A stretch of 64,000 nucleotides of DNA from Nilaparvata lugens (GCF_014356525.2 NC_052506.1:28797137-28861136), one strand, 5' to 3'; shown: positions 21,677-33,099, counted from the first letter of the stretch. Numbers and translations: made by a program. The notes: generated by a model from the letters alone, not told the origin.

Positions 21677-23499
21677 TGTTCCAATATCCAGCTTAATTCA
21701 ATTATTTCAATGATCGTATTCGATCGGTTCTTGATGATATAGAACGTATCAGAAACAATAATTGACAGGCTTAAGAAATAATCGAACTCAGAAAGCGAAT
21801 TAACAAAACTGAAATATATTACAATAAAATATGTAATCATACAGTGCAGATTCAGGATTTGATTTACAGGTTGATAATATTTAGCATTAACAGAAGGAGT
21901 TAAAAATGTTCTTGTGCTTGCATGATACCATGCGTGATTCAACAGAATTTTACAATTGATAAAATTGAACAATTTTGAAAAAATAGTGAAAAAATGAATT
22001 ATAGAAATATTTTTTTTTTAAAATGTTCGGGGTCGTGGTTCAGGCAGCGGAGGATAGTTAATCAACTACAAATTCTTAGGAATTACATATGAATAAATTT
22101 TAGGCTCTTAATAACTAAAAGCGCTTGTCGGCGTGGCCAATAATTTAACGAAGAAAAATTTATGTTTTTCTGCACTGAAATATTTTTCGAAGCGTAGATT
22201 GGGGCCCCTTATGACTTATAACTCACGTGAAATTCCTTGGTAGTCGTGGTTTTCTTCTTTAGATCAAAAATCGTTTGATCGGCGGCAATCCAGGCTTCGG
22301 TTTCAGCACGTGGGGAATTTTAATTTAAATATCTCCTTCACCGAATTAATTAAGGGATAGTTTACTTTAAGCTTTTAAAATTTATCGATTGATGAAAACA
22401 GAAATTTACGAATAACAAATAAATTGGCCTAAAATATCGGCTCACAAATAGAACATTTAAAAAATCGAACAAGAAATTTTACAAATAGTCTTTGGTAACT
22501 ATGAAAGAGATCTACACGGTAAGGATTTCAAAAGGGAAGTGCTCCTGTTTTCTCTAAGCTTTTAGGCTAGACCTTGCTTCTCGGAATCTCAATGTAATAA
22601 TTTGCATAAAAATTTGCCATTGGTAGAACGCTTGTGACGTAAACATGACGTCAGTGGCAAGCAGTAGAATACAATCCTTTAATTACAATAATAATTTAAT
22701 TTATGTAATTCTTAAAACTGCTTAATCTTCTAGACATAGTTCCTCTCATACAATGTACACGTGTTAGTGTAACTGATAAGGCAGGGTTGGTGTCTGATAA
22801 TAGATTAACATGTGTTGCTTTCAAACGATCACCGTCTTGGTGCTATTTCTATGCACTGTGATTGGTTTAGACCTACCAAAGAGATTTAATTACCATGTGG
22901 TTCAGTTGAATTAAATTATTAATAAATTAATATTCTTGTACAATTTTTATTAGGTTTGAGATTATTATAATTAATTTCTGCCATTTTATCAATAATAGAA
23001 TTTCATGCTATGACCTATTAGTTACAATAAGACCCGACGCATAATACAATTTCTTAAATAATAAATAATTTCAACGATAACACATACATTTTATTTTTTT
23101 ATTTGAAATTCTTGATCCTTTGTTGATAGTTTTATAATTTTTAGGAATGATATTTTACCTTGCATGAGAACCGGTATGATATTTGACAATGCTTTGAATC
23201 AGTCAGCTGCGTTCGAACTGTTTTAAAAACATCTGATCGATAGTAAACAAGTGTAACCTCAAAATCGTGAGCGATTCATAAATAATTTGTGCTTTATTCG
23301 CAAAATAATTATAATTTTATTGAATAATTTTCCTAGAAAAATATTCAGTACAGAACGGTACTCTTATCAAATATACAGTTATTGATAAGTAAGCTTTATC
23401 GCTCGGTCGCTAACTATTCCTTTAGCAAATTCTTTCATTTTAAAAGGTAATCACAATTTTTCTCTCTTTTCATGAGATCTATTTGAAAAATTCATCACA
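21677..23499 (-). repeat. 1.8-kb LTR of the gag-only element (3' copy)
   Basis: Partner of 26689-28508. Non-coding and AT-rich. It contains GGGGTCGTGGTTCAGGCAGC and a TGACGTAAACATGACGTCA-type double CRE-like motif (about 22635-22652) that could be a promoter element. Confidence 0.8.
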
Positions 23500-24880
23500 C
23501 AAAAGCCCCCAGGATATTTTAAATAGGTAATTGGGAGACGAGTCGAAACAATGACTATTTGAAAAATCCGATATTGTGATGAATACACTATTTCATCTCC
23601 TTACTTCTACGAAAACTCAACACTTAACACTAAAAACAATATATCGTGCACTTTTGGCTACGAAAAAATAAATAATTGATTGTTCCTTTCATTGGATACA
23701 ATCGAAATACAATATTAATGAGGTCTCTTTGGATCCTTCATTAAAACAACTCCACAACTTCCATTCATGGGTGGCTTATGAGCAGACCCATAACTATAAC
23801 AAATATACAAATTTCACATATTACTTCTTAGATTTGAATAGTATTTGCAACAAATATAGACTTTCATCATTTTTTCATGGTTATTACAAGTTTCGACTCT
23901 TTGGTTTGGCTTTTACATAGATTGGGTGAGAGTGTGATTTTACTTCGGTGACTTGACAATCGTCTACCGTTTGACTCGAGCAATTTCTTATTTGCGCTTA
24001 GTACGTTGCGTACAAACAGGGTTACACTTGAAATGGCTTTCTTGATTTTTATCAATGTTGGTTACAAATATTAAGTCCTTAGGATTATATTTATCAATTT
24101 GAATTACAATTCATGATCTTTTGATGCAACAGTAATAAATTTCACATTTAAAGGTAAGAATTTCATTTTCTTTGGAGTTTTTTAGAGATACATTCATATA
24201 TGACATAGAACATGCGCATTTCGTGCAAATTAACATAAATATATATTTTTGGTTGGTTTTTGCTTATGATTTCACATTAAATAATAGGTTACAATAATTA
24301 AATAACGATATTGCTTGGATTCTATTAACATTGACTCTATGATTTCGTACACATTGGTTGGTGTGACGAAGAAAATTATCGAACAGGCTTTGGTTCTGAA
24401 TAGATTTCTTGATCGATTCTGTATTTCGAGGTTATATTTACGCATTTTTTCAAATAAACTTTGTTTATTTTCTTTCTTCCTATTCACTACTAACTTCATG
24501 TTATTTCTAATTTATAATTATTTTCTGTGGATAATATAATTCTTGTTTCTATTTTTCAGTTGTGTAGATGATGCCAGGCGATTGTTTCGGTGATGACTGT
24601 AGCACGAGACTGATGGCTTGATCAGGTTGGTAAATTTTTAGAGTTGTTTTGTAGTTTTATTTTCTTCTGTTATTAAAGTTGATTTCGGTTTCTTCATTTG
24701 AAGTGAATTAATAATATTTCCTTATTGGCTGAGATGCGGCGAAGTTTAGGCTATGTTGATTAGGCTGCAGTAGAAGGATGCCAGTCTGCTAAGATATGAT
24801 TCGATGTGTAGGCTGTGATTATGAAGAAGTTTGATAATTTGTGTAATTTACAACGTAGATTCCAGTTGATTAAAAGATTA

Positions 24881-25207
24881 TTATTTCCTCAAGCCCCCAT
24901 CTAAATTTGATTTCGGTATTTGTTTCAAGTTTCCATTCCCATTTGCAACTATCCGTTTTATCAAACTTGGCTTAAAACGAATGTGCCGACGAAGTAGGTA
25001 GATCTCTTCAGCCAATGTTGTCCTTCTTTGTTTACCGGTGACATGTAGTTTGATCTTTTTAAACCTTACATGCCGGTGGTGTCTGTGGGTTTTTCTTGAT
25101 GATATTTTTCTTTTTTGCATGCCGGTGTACAGTATGTTTGATTTCAACCGGACATGACTGCGATGGTTGTAGGCCTTTCTTGAGACTACTTTCCTTTTTT
25201 CTTGCAT
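24881..25207 (-). CDS. basic tandem-repeat segment of the gag-like protein
   Basis: 109 codons, very rich in Lys/Arg/His. The motif H-R-x-H-V-R-x-K recurs (HRSHVRLKS, HHRHVRFKK, LRRHIRFKP), each in a unit of about 28-29 residues that also carries KRK..SRK and a TG. The underlying DNA (about 24965-25290) is a degenerate 84-90 bp tandem repeat of roughly four units. It lies downstream of the gag-like readings at 25333-26200, where nucleocapsid normally sits, but has no CCHC knuckles. RNA binding is a reasonable inference and nothing more. The start shown is the first ATG and may be internal. Confidence 0.45.
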   Translation of the reverse strand: MQEKRKVVSRKAYNHRSHVRLKSNILYTGMQKRKISSRKTHRHHRHVRFKKIKLHVTGKQRRTTLAEEIYLLRRHIRFKPSLIKRIVANGNGNLKQIPKSNLDGGLRK

Positions 25208-25332
25208 GCTGGTAGGAAGCTTGATGTACGATTTTAACCTTATATGACGGCGATGTAGATGAATTCTATTAGATGGTTTTCTTTTTTGATGTATTGTAAT
25301 CCTTCTTGTTTGTGGTTTTGATTCATAGGTTT

Positions 25333-25824
25333 TCAGTTTTGGTAGTGATGTTGGTTTGCTTGGGTTTCCGTTTTATTTCTACTGTTAAGTGGGCGATCTT
25401 CAAGAGTGCTGGGTTTATCTGTTGTAGATGCTGTCTTCGGTGGATGGACGGTGATGTGGGCGGTCGGCGGTCCGGGCTGCTCTTCAACGTGGTCGGCAAC
25501 GTCCTTGGACTCCTGGTGTCCAGCGCGCGGTGGTACGGGCTGTCCCTCTATGCCACGAATGATGTCCTCGGCTTGGCGGGCGATGTCGACTGGTTCCTCT
25601 CGGCATTCGGCGGGGTGCGGCGCGACTCCAGTCTTGACATTCTCGGTGGGTTGGTTTTCCATACATGTGTCATGTTCGATTAACTGTTTTATATCCTCTC
25701 CTTCGATTATGTCCGCTTTCGCATGCATGGGCTCAATCTCTGGTCCAATATTGATTTTAGTTGTCTGACGTTCCTCCTCGATTTGCCGTGTTACCGTCCT
25801 GCTTTCCTCTGTTGCTTCTTTCAA
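25333..25824 (-). pseudogene. gag-like acidic/proline-rich segment of the gag-only element
   Basis: 163 codons: a Glu/Lys-rich, probably coiled-coil start (KEATEESRTVTRQIEEERQT), then an acidic, Pro/His-rich tail without recognised motifs. Upstream frames (to 25940) repeat NNI.KNYDQ twice, from a roughly 55-bp tandem duplication at 25905-25970, and are broken by stops. No match to a named family. The plus-strand readings here (25306-25768) are GC-rich shadows. Confidence 0.45.
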
Positions 25825-25939
25825 CCTTTGTTCCGGTTTATCGAAATCCTGTTCATATACTTTCTTTAACTCTTCATTTGTTTGTTTGGTATCTTCATTA
25901 TTTGGTCGTAGTTCTTATCTATATTGTTTAGTGTTTCAT

Positions 25940-26200
25940 TCATTGATCGTAGTTCTTATTTATATTGTTCAATGCTTCCAGTGTTACTGAAGAACTTTGT
26001 TTTATTGCTTCCAGGATGATGCTCCAATCCAGCATGGGAAGGGTGGGTATGTAGCCTTCGGTCGGCGGCGGAAACTCTGTGGTGTGAGGTGCAGGCGTCT
26101 GGACTTCTGGAACGGTGGTACATGGGCGTTTCTCCCGCGCGACATCTTTCGTCTCTGAAATCACTGATGTGGCCTCCAGGATGCGGTGTGGTTCTTCCAT
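25940..26200 (-). CDS. N-terminal gag-like ORF of the gag-only element
   Basis: 86 codons starting MEEPHRILEAT, Thr/Pro-rich, ending ...ALNNINKNYDQ. It is the first ATG-led reading after the upstream LTR (about 490 bp of leader). The product is unknown. Its place, size and following coiled-coil region parallel the start of the gag-like region at 50187-49475, though the two do not share obvious sequence. Confidence 0.4.
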   Translation of the reverse strand: MEEPHRILEATSVISETKDVAREKRPCTTVPEVQTPAPHTTEFPPPTEGYIPTLPMLDWSIILEAIKQSSSVTLEALNNINKNYDQ

Positions 26201-26688
26201 AATTTATTGGATGATACAATGATGCGAGTGCAGTGAAACGTCCGCGAATACGTGAGGTTATGTGAAAGGTTACAAATGAATGATGATCAAAAGTTGAGAT
26301 AGTGTAAAAAAAAAAAAAATTCGTTCAATGAAGAAATACAAAAGTGTGATTCAATAATATGTTCAGTGATGAAGTGAATCAAATTAGCAATATCGTTAAC
26401 ATAAAAATGACAATACATACAGGATACACAATGGACAATTATGCGGTAATGAAGGTACGTCTCTTATAATTTATTATTATTATTATTATAAATATTTTAC
26501 TCTTATAATTTCTTGCCGCAATTCTATATAGGGCTAGTATTCTTCGCAAAATTTTATATGAAAGCAGCAGTGTTCTGCTTGAATTATTCCGTAATATATC
26601 CGTGATTTAATTTTACTTCCCTCTTTATGCTTTAAAAACTTAAAAAATATAAATGACTTCAATCCTCTTTTCCATAAATTTTATAAAT

Positions 26689-28508
26689 TGTTTCAATATC
26701 CAGCTTAATTCAATTATTTCAATGATCGTATTCGATCGGTTCTTGATGATATAGAACGTATCAGAAACAATAATTGACAGGCTTAAGAAATAATCGAACT
26801 CAGAAAGCGAATTAACAAAACTGAAATATATTACAATAAAATATGTAATCATACAGTGCAGATTCAGATTTGATTTACAGGTTGATAATAATTTAGCATT
26901 AACAGAAGGAGTTAAAAATGTTCTTGTGCTTGCATGATACCATGCGTGATTCAACAGAATTTTACAATTGATAAAATTGAACAATTTTGAAAAAATAGTG
27001 AAAAAATGAATTATAGAAATATTTTTTTTTAAAATGTTCGGGGTCGTGGTTCAGGCAGCGGAGGATAGTTAATCAACTACAAATTCTTAGGAATTACATA
27101 TGAATAAATTTTAGGCTCTTAATAACTAAAAGCGCTTGTCGGCGTGGCCAATAATTTAACGAAGAAAAATTTATGTTTTTCTGCACTGAAATATTTTCGA
27201 AGCGTAGATTGGGGCCCCTTATGACTTATAACTCACGTGAAATTCCTTGGTAGTCGTGGTTTTCTTCTTTAGATCAAAAATCGTTTGATCGGCGGCAATC
27301 CAGGCTTCGGTTTCAGCACGTGGGGAATTTTAATTTAAATATCTCCTTCACCGAATTAATTAGGGATAGTTTACTTTAAGCTTTTAAATTTATCGATTGA
27401 TGAAAACAGAAATTTACGAATAACAAATAAATTGGCCTAAAATATCGGCTCACAAATAGAACATTTAAAAATCGAACAAGAAATTTTACAAATAGGTCTT
27501 TGGTAACTATGAAAGAGATCTACACGGTAAGGATTTCAAAAGGGAAGTGCTCCTGTTTTCTCTAAGCTTTTAGGCTAGACCTTGCTTCTCGGAATCTCAA
27601 TGTAATAATTTGCATAAAAATTTGCCATTGGTAGAACGCTTGTGACGTAAACATGACGTCAGTGGCAAGCAGTAGAATACAATTCCTTTAATTACAATAA
27701 TAATTTAATTTATGTAATTCTTAAAACTGCTTAATCTTCTAGACATAGTTCCTCTCATACAATGTACACGTGTTAGTGTAACTGATAAGGCAGGGTTGGT
27801 GTCTGATAATAGATTAACATGTGTTGCTTTCAAACGATCACCGTCTTGGTGCTATTTCTATGCACTGTGATTGGTTTAGACCTACCAAAGAGATTTAATT
27901 ACCATGTGGTTCAGTTGAATTAAATTATTAATAAATTAATATTCTTGTACAATTTTTATTAGGTTTGAGATTATTATATTAATTTCTGCCATTTTATCAA
28001 TAATAGAATTTCATGCCATGACCTATTAGTTACAATAAGACCCGACGCATAATACAATTTCTTAAATAATAAATAATTTCAACGATAACACATACATTTT
28101 ATTTTTTTATTTGAAATTCTTGATCCTTTGTTGATAGTTTTATAATTTTTAGGAATGATATTTTACCTTGCATGAGAACCGGTATGATATTTGACAATGC
28201 TTTGAATCAGTCAGCTGCGTTCGAACTGTTTTAAAAACATCTGATCGATAGTAAACAAGTGTAACCTCAAAATCGGTGAGCGATTCATAAATAATTTGTG
28301 CTTTATTCGCAAAATAATTATAATTTTATTGAATAATTTTCCTAGAAAAATATTCAGTACAGAACGGTACTCTTATCAAATATACAGTTATTGATAAGTA
28401 AGCTTTATCGCTCGGTCGCTAACTATTCCTTTAGCAAATTCTTTCATTTTAAAAGGTAATCACAATTTTTCTCTCTTTTCATGAGATCTATTTGAAAAAT
28501 TCATCACA
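26689..28508 (-). repeat. 1.8-kb LTR of the gag-only element (5' copy)
   Basis: Partner of 21677-23499. Differences are mostly one-base length changes in homopolymers. Confidence 0.8.
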
Positions 28509-29039
28509 ATGAATATATGCTTTATTTGTGGTATTCTTAAGAAATTTGTCTCAATTTAAGTTGGAAATTGAGTAGAACAAGTGATATTTTCGTAAATAAT
28601 TGTGTCGTAGTACTATTGCGTAAGATTGTTGCATTGGCGCCACAAGGCTGGACTGGCAAGTTCATGTCAATAAGTAGAGAAAGACTTATACGTCGTCTAG
28701 CTGTAACAGTAACTGGAACTGTTACTTTTTTCAAAGGATACTTGCAGTTATTTGCATTGATTATTGTCATTACTTTGTTATTAATAGCAGATATTGTTTG
28801 TTCCAATGAGTATTGATACAGTATTATTAGCCTCGTAACTGATCATTTCTACCGAGCATAAGTTGAAATGCTGGCTTGGCTTGTATGATTAGATAAGCTA
28901 GCCATTGTTCATTACACTACTTCATTGTGTCACCTGCTCTCATGTTTTCCCTCTTATTCTTGTTTGGCTCTTTGTCTTACTCTCTCTCTCGACGAGTGCT
29001 CCCTGTTATCGCCTCACTAAGGGTGTTATCAAAGATTTG
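28509..29039. other. BEL/Pao leader resumed
   Basis: AT-rich sequence between the nested element and gag. Short readings on both strands (82 and 89 codons) mirror each other and are not credible genes. The reading frame of gag is open upstream to 28905 but only from a TTG, so the hydrophobic stretch it encodes is not taken as a signal peptide. Confidence 0.5.
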
Positions 29040-29978
29040 ATGTTTCAAAGAGATGCATTAATCTGTAAAATAAAATGGAATAATGAAATTGCCGAAGCTG
29101 TTGAAAAGGATCCAAAAAATAAAAAAATGAAGAATTTATTGAAAGTTATGGGTGAGCATATCGATCACCACCAGGTGGAGTTCAATGATATAATAGATAA
29201 GATGCAGAGCTACTATAACAAACAAAATCCTCGATTGGAAACAAGTGAGCTTGAAAATTTGATGAGCCAATTTGATGATACTTTTTTCAATGTCAAGGCT
29301 ATTCTCGAAACCTTACCATCCACTCAAACAAATTTGAATACTAGTTCTTCCAATGTAGCTTCTTCACCTACAACTGGAAATATCTCGCCAGTTGCCCTAC
29401 CTAAGCTTCCTTTAATGACTTTTGATGGCGATTTGAAAATTTGGAGTCAATTTAAAGATTTATTCGAAGCCATGGTTCATAATAATGGTCAAATTGCTGA
29501 CATACAAAAACATATGTATCTTCGGTCTGTACTGAGAGGCGATGCACTGTCAGTCATTTCTGTAGTCCCATTGACAGGTGATCATTATGCTGAGGCATGG
29601 AAATTATTATTGAATCGCTACAATGACTCTTACAAGCTGACTGACGCATACTTGCAAGCAATTTTTGATATGCCAGCAGTTAATAAGCAACCAGACTCGC
29701 TACGAAAATGTATCACTCATTTAGCTGAGTATATTGCAGCACTAAAACCAATTGGTCATTCAGTTAATGACTGGTCGACTCCGTTATTATTTGTCTTACG
29801 TAAAAAACTGTCTGAAGAATTGAGAGAGAAGTGGCAGAGACTGCTAAGAAATGGAACAGTATCCAATTTGAAAAACTTCCAAATATTTTTGAATGATGAA
29901 GCTGTTATTTTAGAGGCTACCAAATCCACTGATTTATTGGGGTCATCTACATCGTCAGAAGCCTCCTCACGTAAGTAG
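29040..29978 (+). CDS. BEL/Pao Gag (DUF1759-like)
   Basis: Begins at the ATG of MFQRDALICKIKW. A helical N-terminal region (MGEHIDHHQVEFNDIIDKM) is followed by a Ser/Thr linker and the DUF1759-type capsid signature LPLMTFDGDLKIWSQFKDLF, then YLRSVLRGDAL and AWKLLLNRYND. It would form the element's particle. It runs to a stop at 29978; the nucleocapsid and protease continue in the next frame from 29980, whereas BEL elements usually have one long ORF, so a one-base lesion at the junction is likely. Confidence 0.85.
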   Translation: MFQRDALICKIKWNNEIAEAVEKDPKNKKMKNLLKVMGEHIDHHQVEFNDIIDKMQSYYNKQNPRLETSELENLMSQFDDTFFNVKAILETLPSTQTNLNTSSSNVASSPTTGNISPVALPKLPLMTFDGDLKIWSQFKDLFEAMVHNNGQIADIQKHMYLRSVLRGDALSVISVVPLTGDHYAEAWKLLLNRYNDSYKLTDAYLQAIFDMPAVNKQPDSLRKCITHLAEYIAALKPIGHSVNDWSTPLLFVLRKKLSEELREKWQRLLRNGTVSNLKNFQIFLNDEAVILEATKSTDLLGSSTSSEASSRK

Positions 29979-29979
29979 T

Positions 29980-31530
29980 TTGGGAAATCGAAACCCACTA
30001 TGGGAAAATTACAAAGCTTCAGCTATGATTGTTAAATCGAAATCGGACGAGCTGAAATGTATTGGATGTAATAATTCTCATGAACTGGAGAATTGTAAAG
30101 TGTTCTTGAATCTCAAACCGTCTGATAGATTGAAACGTGTAAAAGAATGGAAACTGTGTATATGCTGTTTATTGGCAGGGCACTTTATAGATTGTAGAAG
30201 AAGGAAGCCGTACAGTCACTGTACGCGTCATCATTCGCTCCTCCATTTAGAGCCGAGACAGTCGCCTGTTGAAAACACCAACACATTGGCCGGTAATAAA
30301 CAAATGAGCAGGGTAGACGTGCACGACGTCACTGATCAAAGCCATCAAACATTTGTTACTGACTCAGCTAAGAAAGTATTTTCGAATGTAAATAGTTCCT
30401 TAGTATTGTTACCAACTGTTAAATTGGGAGTTCGAGGTAATCAAGGCAATTATCATAAGGTCAAAGTATTATTAGATAGTGCAAGCACCGAGTCATTCAT
30501 TACAAGGCGATGCATGAAAAAACTGGGTTTAGTGGTACAGAAAACACATAGTTTGCCAATCTATGGATTATCTGATACTAAACTGGAAGTGACAGATGAA
30601 ATTACTAACTGTGAATTTGAAATACCGAACTCCCCTTCATTAAAAATTACCGCGTCGGGAGTCAACAAAATAGCAGCTACAAATCAGATAAAAAATGCGT
30701 ACTGGGCACATATTGAAGGACTGGAGCTAGCAGATTCTGAATTTTTCCTTTCAGAGGAGGTTGATATTTTATTGGGTGCTGAATATTTCCCCTTCATTCT
30801 GACTGGAAGAAAGGTGATTGGTCCAGCGGGTACACCATCTGCCCTAGAAACTGTATGGGGCTACTGCCTGATGGGTAAGGTATCAGAGGAGAGTTCTACT
30901 ATCTCAAATAATCTGTGCATGTATTCCAATGCTAGTTCAGAAGAGTTGGTGAAGCGATTTTGGGTCGTAGAAGAGCCACCTAGGACAAAAAAATTATTGG
31001 AAAGTGAAATGGCTTGTGAGGAGATATACAAATCAACTGTTTGTCGTTTGAATACTGATAGATACATTGTAGAATTAAAATGGACAAAATCCGAAAAGGG
31101 AGAAGAAATGAAAGAGTATACTCTAACACCTATGTCGTATGGTGTATCATCATCGCCATTTCTTGCCATTTGTACTACGCATCAGTTTATTGAAGATGAA
31201 GAAAAAATGTTCCCTGCGGCTTCTGAAGCCTTACGGTTTTCTACTTACATGGATGATATAGTTACATCAGTCTCATCAATGGAAGCAACCAAGCAACTGC
31301 AGCTTACTGAATTGTTAAGCAAAGGGAAATTTGAATTGCTAAAGTGGGCCAGCAATCATTCTACCATTCTATCAAATCTCCCTCCAGAGCATTGCGCTAT
31401 TCATGCAAAAGATTTCACTGATAAAACCATTAAAATTCTTGGCTTTCAATCGAATCCAATTGGTTACTACCTCTTCTACAGGGTGAAGGTTCCATCCAGT
31501 CTACAAAACGAAATGTTTTATCAACTTTAG
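29980..31530 (+). pseudogene. BEL/Pao nucleocapsid-protease-RT with internal deletion
   Basis: Starts with Cys/His-rich nucleocapsid text (CIGCNNSHELENC, CICCLLAGHFIDC). Then comes the DUF1758-type aspartic protease with LLDSASTESFI (DSA in place of the usual DTG, normal for BEL), the conserved GAEYFPFILTGRKVIG, and the start of pol. At about residue 365 the text jumps from YIVELKWTK to EKGEEMKEYTLTPMSYGVSSSPFLA, so the RT fingers and first palm strands are deleted in frame. The catalytic box YMDDIVTS remains. Reading is lost at about 31500. Confidence 0.87.
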
Positions 31531-31660
31531 CACAAATTTTCGATCCATTAGGATATTTGACACCTTTCATGCTTACCTTCAAGAGTATAATTCAATATCT
31601 ATGGCAATCGAGATGTGACTGGGATGATATAGCATCCGTGGAGGTAGTGAAGAAATGAGA
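31500..31660 (+). pseudogene. BEL/Pao RT-RNase H connection, shifted frame
   Basis: In a frame different from the upstream ORF the text IFDPLGYLTPFMLTFK is clear, the well-conserved post-RT box of BEL/Pao pol. It stops near 31658. The join to the flanking frames needs a one-base shift near 31500 and a deletion near 31660. Confidence 0.75.
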
Positions 31661-31667
31661 GCTTTGC

Positions 31668-32102
31668 GTGGTTGTTTTAGTAGCTAGATTATTACATGAA
31701 GTTCAAGAAGTGCTTGCAAAAATTATAAACAAAGATTATATTGCAGCTTGGACTTATTCAACTGTGGCAGTGAGTTGGATTCGGTCTTCACCTCATCGTT
31801 GGGCTAGGTTTGTGGCAAATCGTGTAAGTCAAGTACAGGAACACCTGTCTAAAGAGCAATTCAGATATGTGTCAACCGAATGTAATCCAGCTGATTGTGC
31901 TAGTCGTGGACTATTGCCCAATGAATTAATTGGTAATTCTCCGTGGTGGAATGGTCCTGATTGGTTAGACAAACCACTGGAGTGCTGGCCACACCAAACC
32001 CACGGTAATGATGATGAAAATTCCATACAGATTGAATTGGAAGTAAGAAAAATTACTCTAGCAACACAGAGTAAAGACTCAGAGGAATCAATTTTTCGGT
32101 GA
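31668..32102 (+). pseudogene. BEL/Pao RNase H and integrase zinc region, partial
   Basis: Carries AAWTYSTVAVSWIRSSPHRW and RYVSTECNPADCASRGLLP, typical of the BEL RNase H C-terminus, then NSPWWNGPDWL. The integrase catalytic core expected next is absent; the following ORF is already the C-terminal domain. The element therefore cannot integrate by itself. Confidence 0.85.
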
Positions 32103-32362
32103 ACTTGAGAAATCGATGGAGTTTACTCAAAAGAATTGTATCCTTATTCTGGAAACGTTGGCAATTGGAGTATGTATCTAGTTTGCAAACCCGAACAAAA
32201 TGGTACAGAAAACATAGTAATGTTAACATTGGAGGTATGATTCTCTTAAAGGAAAGTAACCTACACCCTCTACACTGGAGGCTTGGCCGAATAACGAAGA
32301 CATTCCCTGGACAGGATGGAGTTGTGAGAGTGGTGGAGGTACAGACTGGAAGGGAAGTCTAA
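32099..32362 (+). pseudogene. BEL/Pao integrase C-terminal (DUF5641-like) domain
   Basis: 88 codons with LFWKRWQLEYVSSLQTRTKW, LLKESNLHPLHWRLGRITKT and FPGQDGVVRVVEV, the signature end of BEL/Pao polyproteins. It ends at 32362. About 330 bp of T-rich 3' untranslated DNA follows before the purine tract. Confidence 0.88.
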
Positions 32363-32694
32363 CTAGGGCTGTCAATAGGGTATGTCTCCTCCCTATTGAT
32401 GAAGATTAGGCCTTATTGAAGGGAACTTCAATAAGTTTAGTGGTTAGTTTTTTTTTTGTTTCTCGTTTTATATGTGGGAAAGGCTCCCAAGTTGCTTTGT
32501 TTCTTGTTTTTATCTATATTGGTTGTATATAGTCATCATTTCTCGTCCCATCCTCTCCTTTCCGTGGGCCTCCTACTCCTTTTTTATAAGTCTCCTCAAG
32601 GGCCCCTGAGGAGTGAAGACATTTTCCTTTTTTTCCCTAGTTTCCCTAGTAGGGTTCTTTATAGGTGTTTTTTTTTGTTATTGGAAGTTCTTCC

Positions 32695-32707
32695 AAGGTG
32701 GGCGGAG
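32695..32707 (+). promoter_or_regulatory. polypurine tract of the BEL/Pao element
   Basis: AAGGTGGGCGGAG immediately precedes the 3' LTR, the place of second-strand priming. Confidence 0.7.
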
Positions 32708-33099
32708 TTTTCGGACGTTATATGAATGTTCCCCTTTATTGTCTGGCGTTGTGTGGTGGAGGGGGCAATTATACGGTGATGAGCATAGCATAATCGCCAG
32801 TTGCCGATTGACAGCCAATCGAACAGCTCACTTCTCGTAATGTCGATTTTTGCAAAGTGATCTATTGATTATTTATTGTGATTTATTACAAGTGTCGTCT
32901 CGTCTCATATCGTGATCTGGACCCGGGATCCTGGAAGCAAGGAGGATCTGGACATGAAGGTAGGCCTATGTTATTGTGCACTTAGCCATTTTAATTGTTC
33001 AACTTGCTACCCGACGCCAGACAACCCAAAAGTTCTCGATGTAATTGATACAGTCCACAAACCAGAGTGCTGTTTGAGCCAGCCTCTGTCGAATAAACA
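32708..33099 (+). repeat. BEL/Pao 3' LTR
   Basis: 392 bp ending GTCGAATAAACA. The first bases read TT where the 5' LTR has TG. It contains 59 bp (32829-32887) absent from the 5' LTR. Confidence 0.9.

Larger units (their letters stand above)
21677..28508 (-). mobile_element. gag-only element with 1.8-kb LTRs (LARD-like), nested in the BEL/Pao element
   Basis: Direct repeats 21677-23499 and 26689-28508 (about 1.82 kb each, nearly identical apart from a few small indels) flank 3.2 kb. On the minus strand each repeat begins TGTGATGAATTT and ends in CA, as LTRs do. The interior has gag-like readings on the minus strand and no RT, RNase H or integrase text in any frame. A G-rich stretch (CCTGGGGGCTTTTG on the minus strand) abuts the downstream LTR and could be the polypurine tract. 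No target duplication is visible (GACC versus ATGAAT) and no TGG primer site abuts the LTR, so the assignment as a large non-autonomous LTR derivative is an inference. Confidence 0.7.
20575..33099 (+). mobile_element. BEL/Pao LTR retrotransposon, internally deleted and itself interrupted
   Basis: 5' LTR 20575-20907, primer-site candidate at 20908, gag and pol remnants at 29040-32362, purine-rich tract 32695-32707, 3' LTR 32708-33099. TTAAT lies immediately outside both LTRs (20570-20574 and 33100-33104) and only once in intact Helitron-like copies, a 5-bp target duplication. Pol lacks most of the RT fingers/palm and the integrase core, so the element is non-autonomous. A second LTR-bounded element (21677-28508) occupies about half of its length. 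Family assignment rests on DUF1759/DUF1758-type gag-protease text and the DUF5641-like C-terminus. Confidence 0.9.

Noticed and set aside
25306..25768. Plus-strand ORFs of 120-125 codons
   Set aside because: They mirror the gag-like minus-strand reading in a GC-richer patch and have no motif of their own.
28905..29039. Hydrophobic N-terminal extension of BEL Gag as a signal peptide
   Set aside because: The extension opens from a TTG, not ATG, and BEL Gag is not secreted; the ATG at 29040 fits the family better.
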